Assembly (NCBI GenBank): GCA_024638395.1
Contig: JAHEKK010000243.1
Span: 1-5,696 of the forward strand
Source: Gemmatimonadota bacterium
GTDB lineage: Bacteria > Gemmatimonadota > Gemmatimonadetes > Longimicrobiales > Gaopeijiaceae
Direction of reading: 5' to 3'
DNA: 5,696 nt
Part shown: positions 5,302 to 5,696 of the stretch, piece by piece
Layout: each line of letters opens with the position of its first letter
Position numbering within the stretch: the stretch's first letter is position 1
The notes under the pieces: generated by a model
The model's database searches: none
Seen by the model: the letters and a program-made list of their open reading frames with translations, nothing else
Told to the model about the DNA's origin: nothing
Made by a program: the position numbers and the translations under genes

Positions 5302-5696
5302 TCACGGCGATCGTGTCACGTCCTCCGTGCACTCGCCGGCCGAGGTTTGCCCGGCGTTGCAGACCCGGTACACATCCCCCGGGTCGGTGTCCCTGTAACT
5401 CCCCGAGTTGGACACGTTGTCGATGAGCTCACCGTCTCGGTAGATGTCGACCGTCGAGGCGCCACCAGTCCACGCAAGGTCGGCCCGTGCTCTCCCTTTG
5501 TCTTTCCACTGGACCGTGAGGCCCGTTGGTTCCGGACCGGACGAGGGTGGAGGTTCGGATCCTGAGCTGGCGCAATCGTCGACACCGCTCCGGTTGTTGA
5601 TCCCGGTACCGGTGACCGCATCCACGCAGAAGGTGAAGGCGTTGGCGCCTCGAATCATGGGGGTCTGAATCGTGGCCGTGCCCGTCGCGTCCGTCA
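5302..5696 (-). CDS. Secreted multidomain protein, C-terminal part with Ig-like end and fibronectin-III-like tail
   Basis: The frame is open to the right edge, so the 5' end is missing; about 130 residues are visible. The ATG at 5658 is internal, because residues upstream of it (TDATGTATIQTP) continue the same domain. The first 30 residues, ending FTFCVDAVTGTG, resemble the last strands of a bacterial Ig-like domain of the type found near the end of secreted subtilisin-like (S8) peptidases. C23 and C41 could form a disulfide. A Ser/Pro/Glu-rich linker (about 42-57) follows. Then comes a fibronectin-III-like module with ADLAWTGGASTVDIYRDGEL (71-90) and YRVCNAG (109-115), with C112 and C122 as a second likely disulfide. 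Such tails usually sit on extracellular proteases or other exported enzymes and serve as surface or substrate-binding modules. The catalytic part lies outside the window, so calling it a peptidase is inference only. Confidence 0.75.
   Translation of the reverse strand, partial: TDATGTATIQTPMIRGANAFTFCVDAVTGTGINNRSGVDDCASSGSEPPPSSGPEPTGLTVQWKDKGRARADLAWTGGASTVDIYRDGELIDNVSNSGSYRDTDPGDVYRVCNAGQTSAGECTEDVTRSP

Noticed and set aside
5272..5668. Plus-strand open frames over the right-edge gene (5272-5565 and 5444-5668).
   Set aside because: The minus-strand frame contains clear Ig-like and fibronectin-like motifs and stays open to the edge; the plus-strand frames show no recognisable protein features.

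Overview
The window is GC-rich DNA, with G or C at most third codon positions, from a bacterium with an ordinary, densely packed chromosome. It holds four complete genes and two genes cut by the window edges. The gene types suggest a free-living Gram-negative environmental bacterium: a periplasmic PQQ-type sugar dehydrogenase with a probable lipoprotein leader, a secreted protein ending in Ig-like/fibronectin-like modules, an MscS channel and an imidazolonepropionase-like amidohydrolase. Gemmatimonadota or a similar soil or marine lineage would fit, but this is an impression from gene style and not a demonstrated assignment.

Layout. (1) 1-1886, plus strand: the C-terminal part of an amidohydrolase runs with a 7-base overlap into a complete PQQ-dependent aldose sugar dehydrogenase-like gene, so the two are probably co-transcribed. 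(2) 1887-1982: a short convergent gap with a GC-rich imperfect hairpin. (3) 1983-2978, minus strand: a protein of unassigned function whose C-terminal half resembles the metal-binding end of ATP-grasp ligases. (4) 2979-3163: a divergent intergenic region carrying several inverted repeats and a possible -10 element. (5) 3164-5241, plus strand: an MscS-family mechanosensitive channel whose stop overlaps, as ATGA, the start of a zinc-dependent alcohol dehydrogenase. (6) 5242-5301: a second convergent gap with potential stem-loops. (7) 5302 to the right edge, minus strand: the C-terminal end of a secreted multidomain protein with a fibronectin-III-like tail.

No single pathway links all the genes. 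The two plus-strand pairs are each tightly coupled, but their partners (hydrolase with sugar dehydrogenase; ion channel with alcohol dehydrogenase) have no obvious shared biochemistry. I see no CRISPR array, transposase, RNA gene, phage gene or toxin-antitoxin pair. The least understood item is the ATP-grasp-like gene and its divergent promoter region. I do not see convincing evidence of a new multi-gene system.
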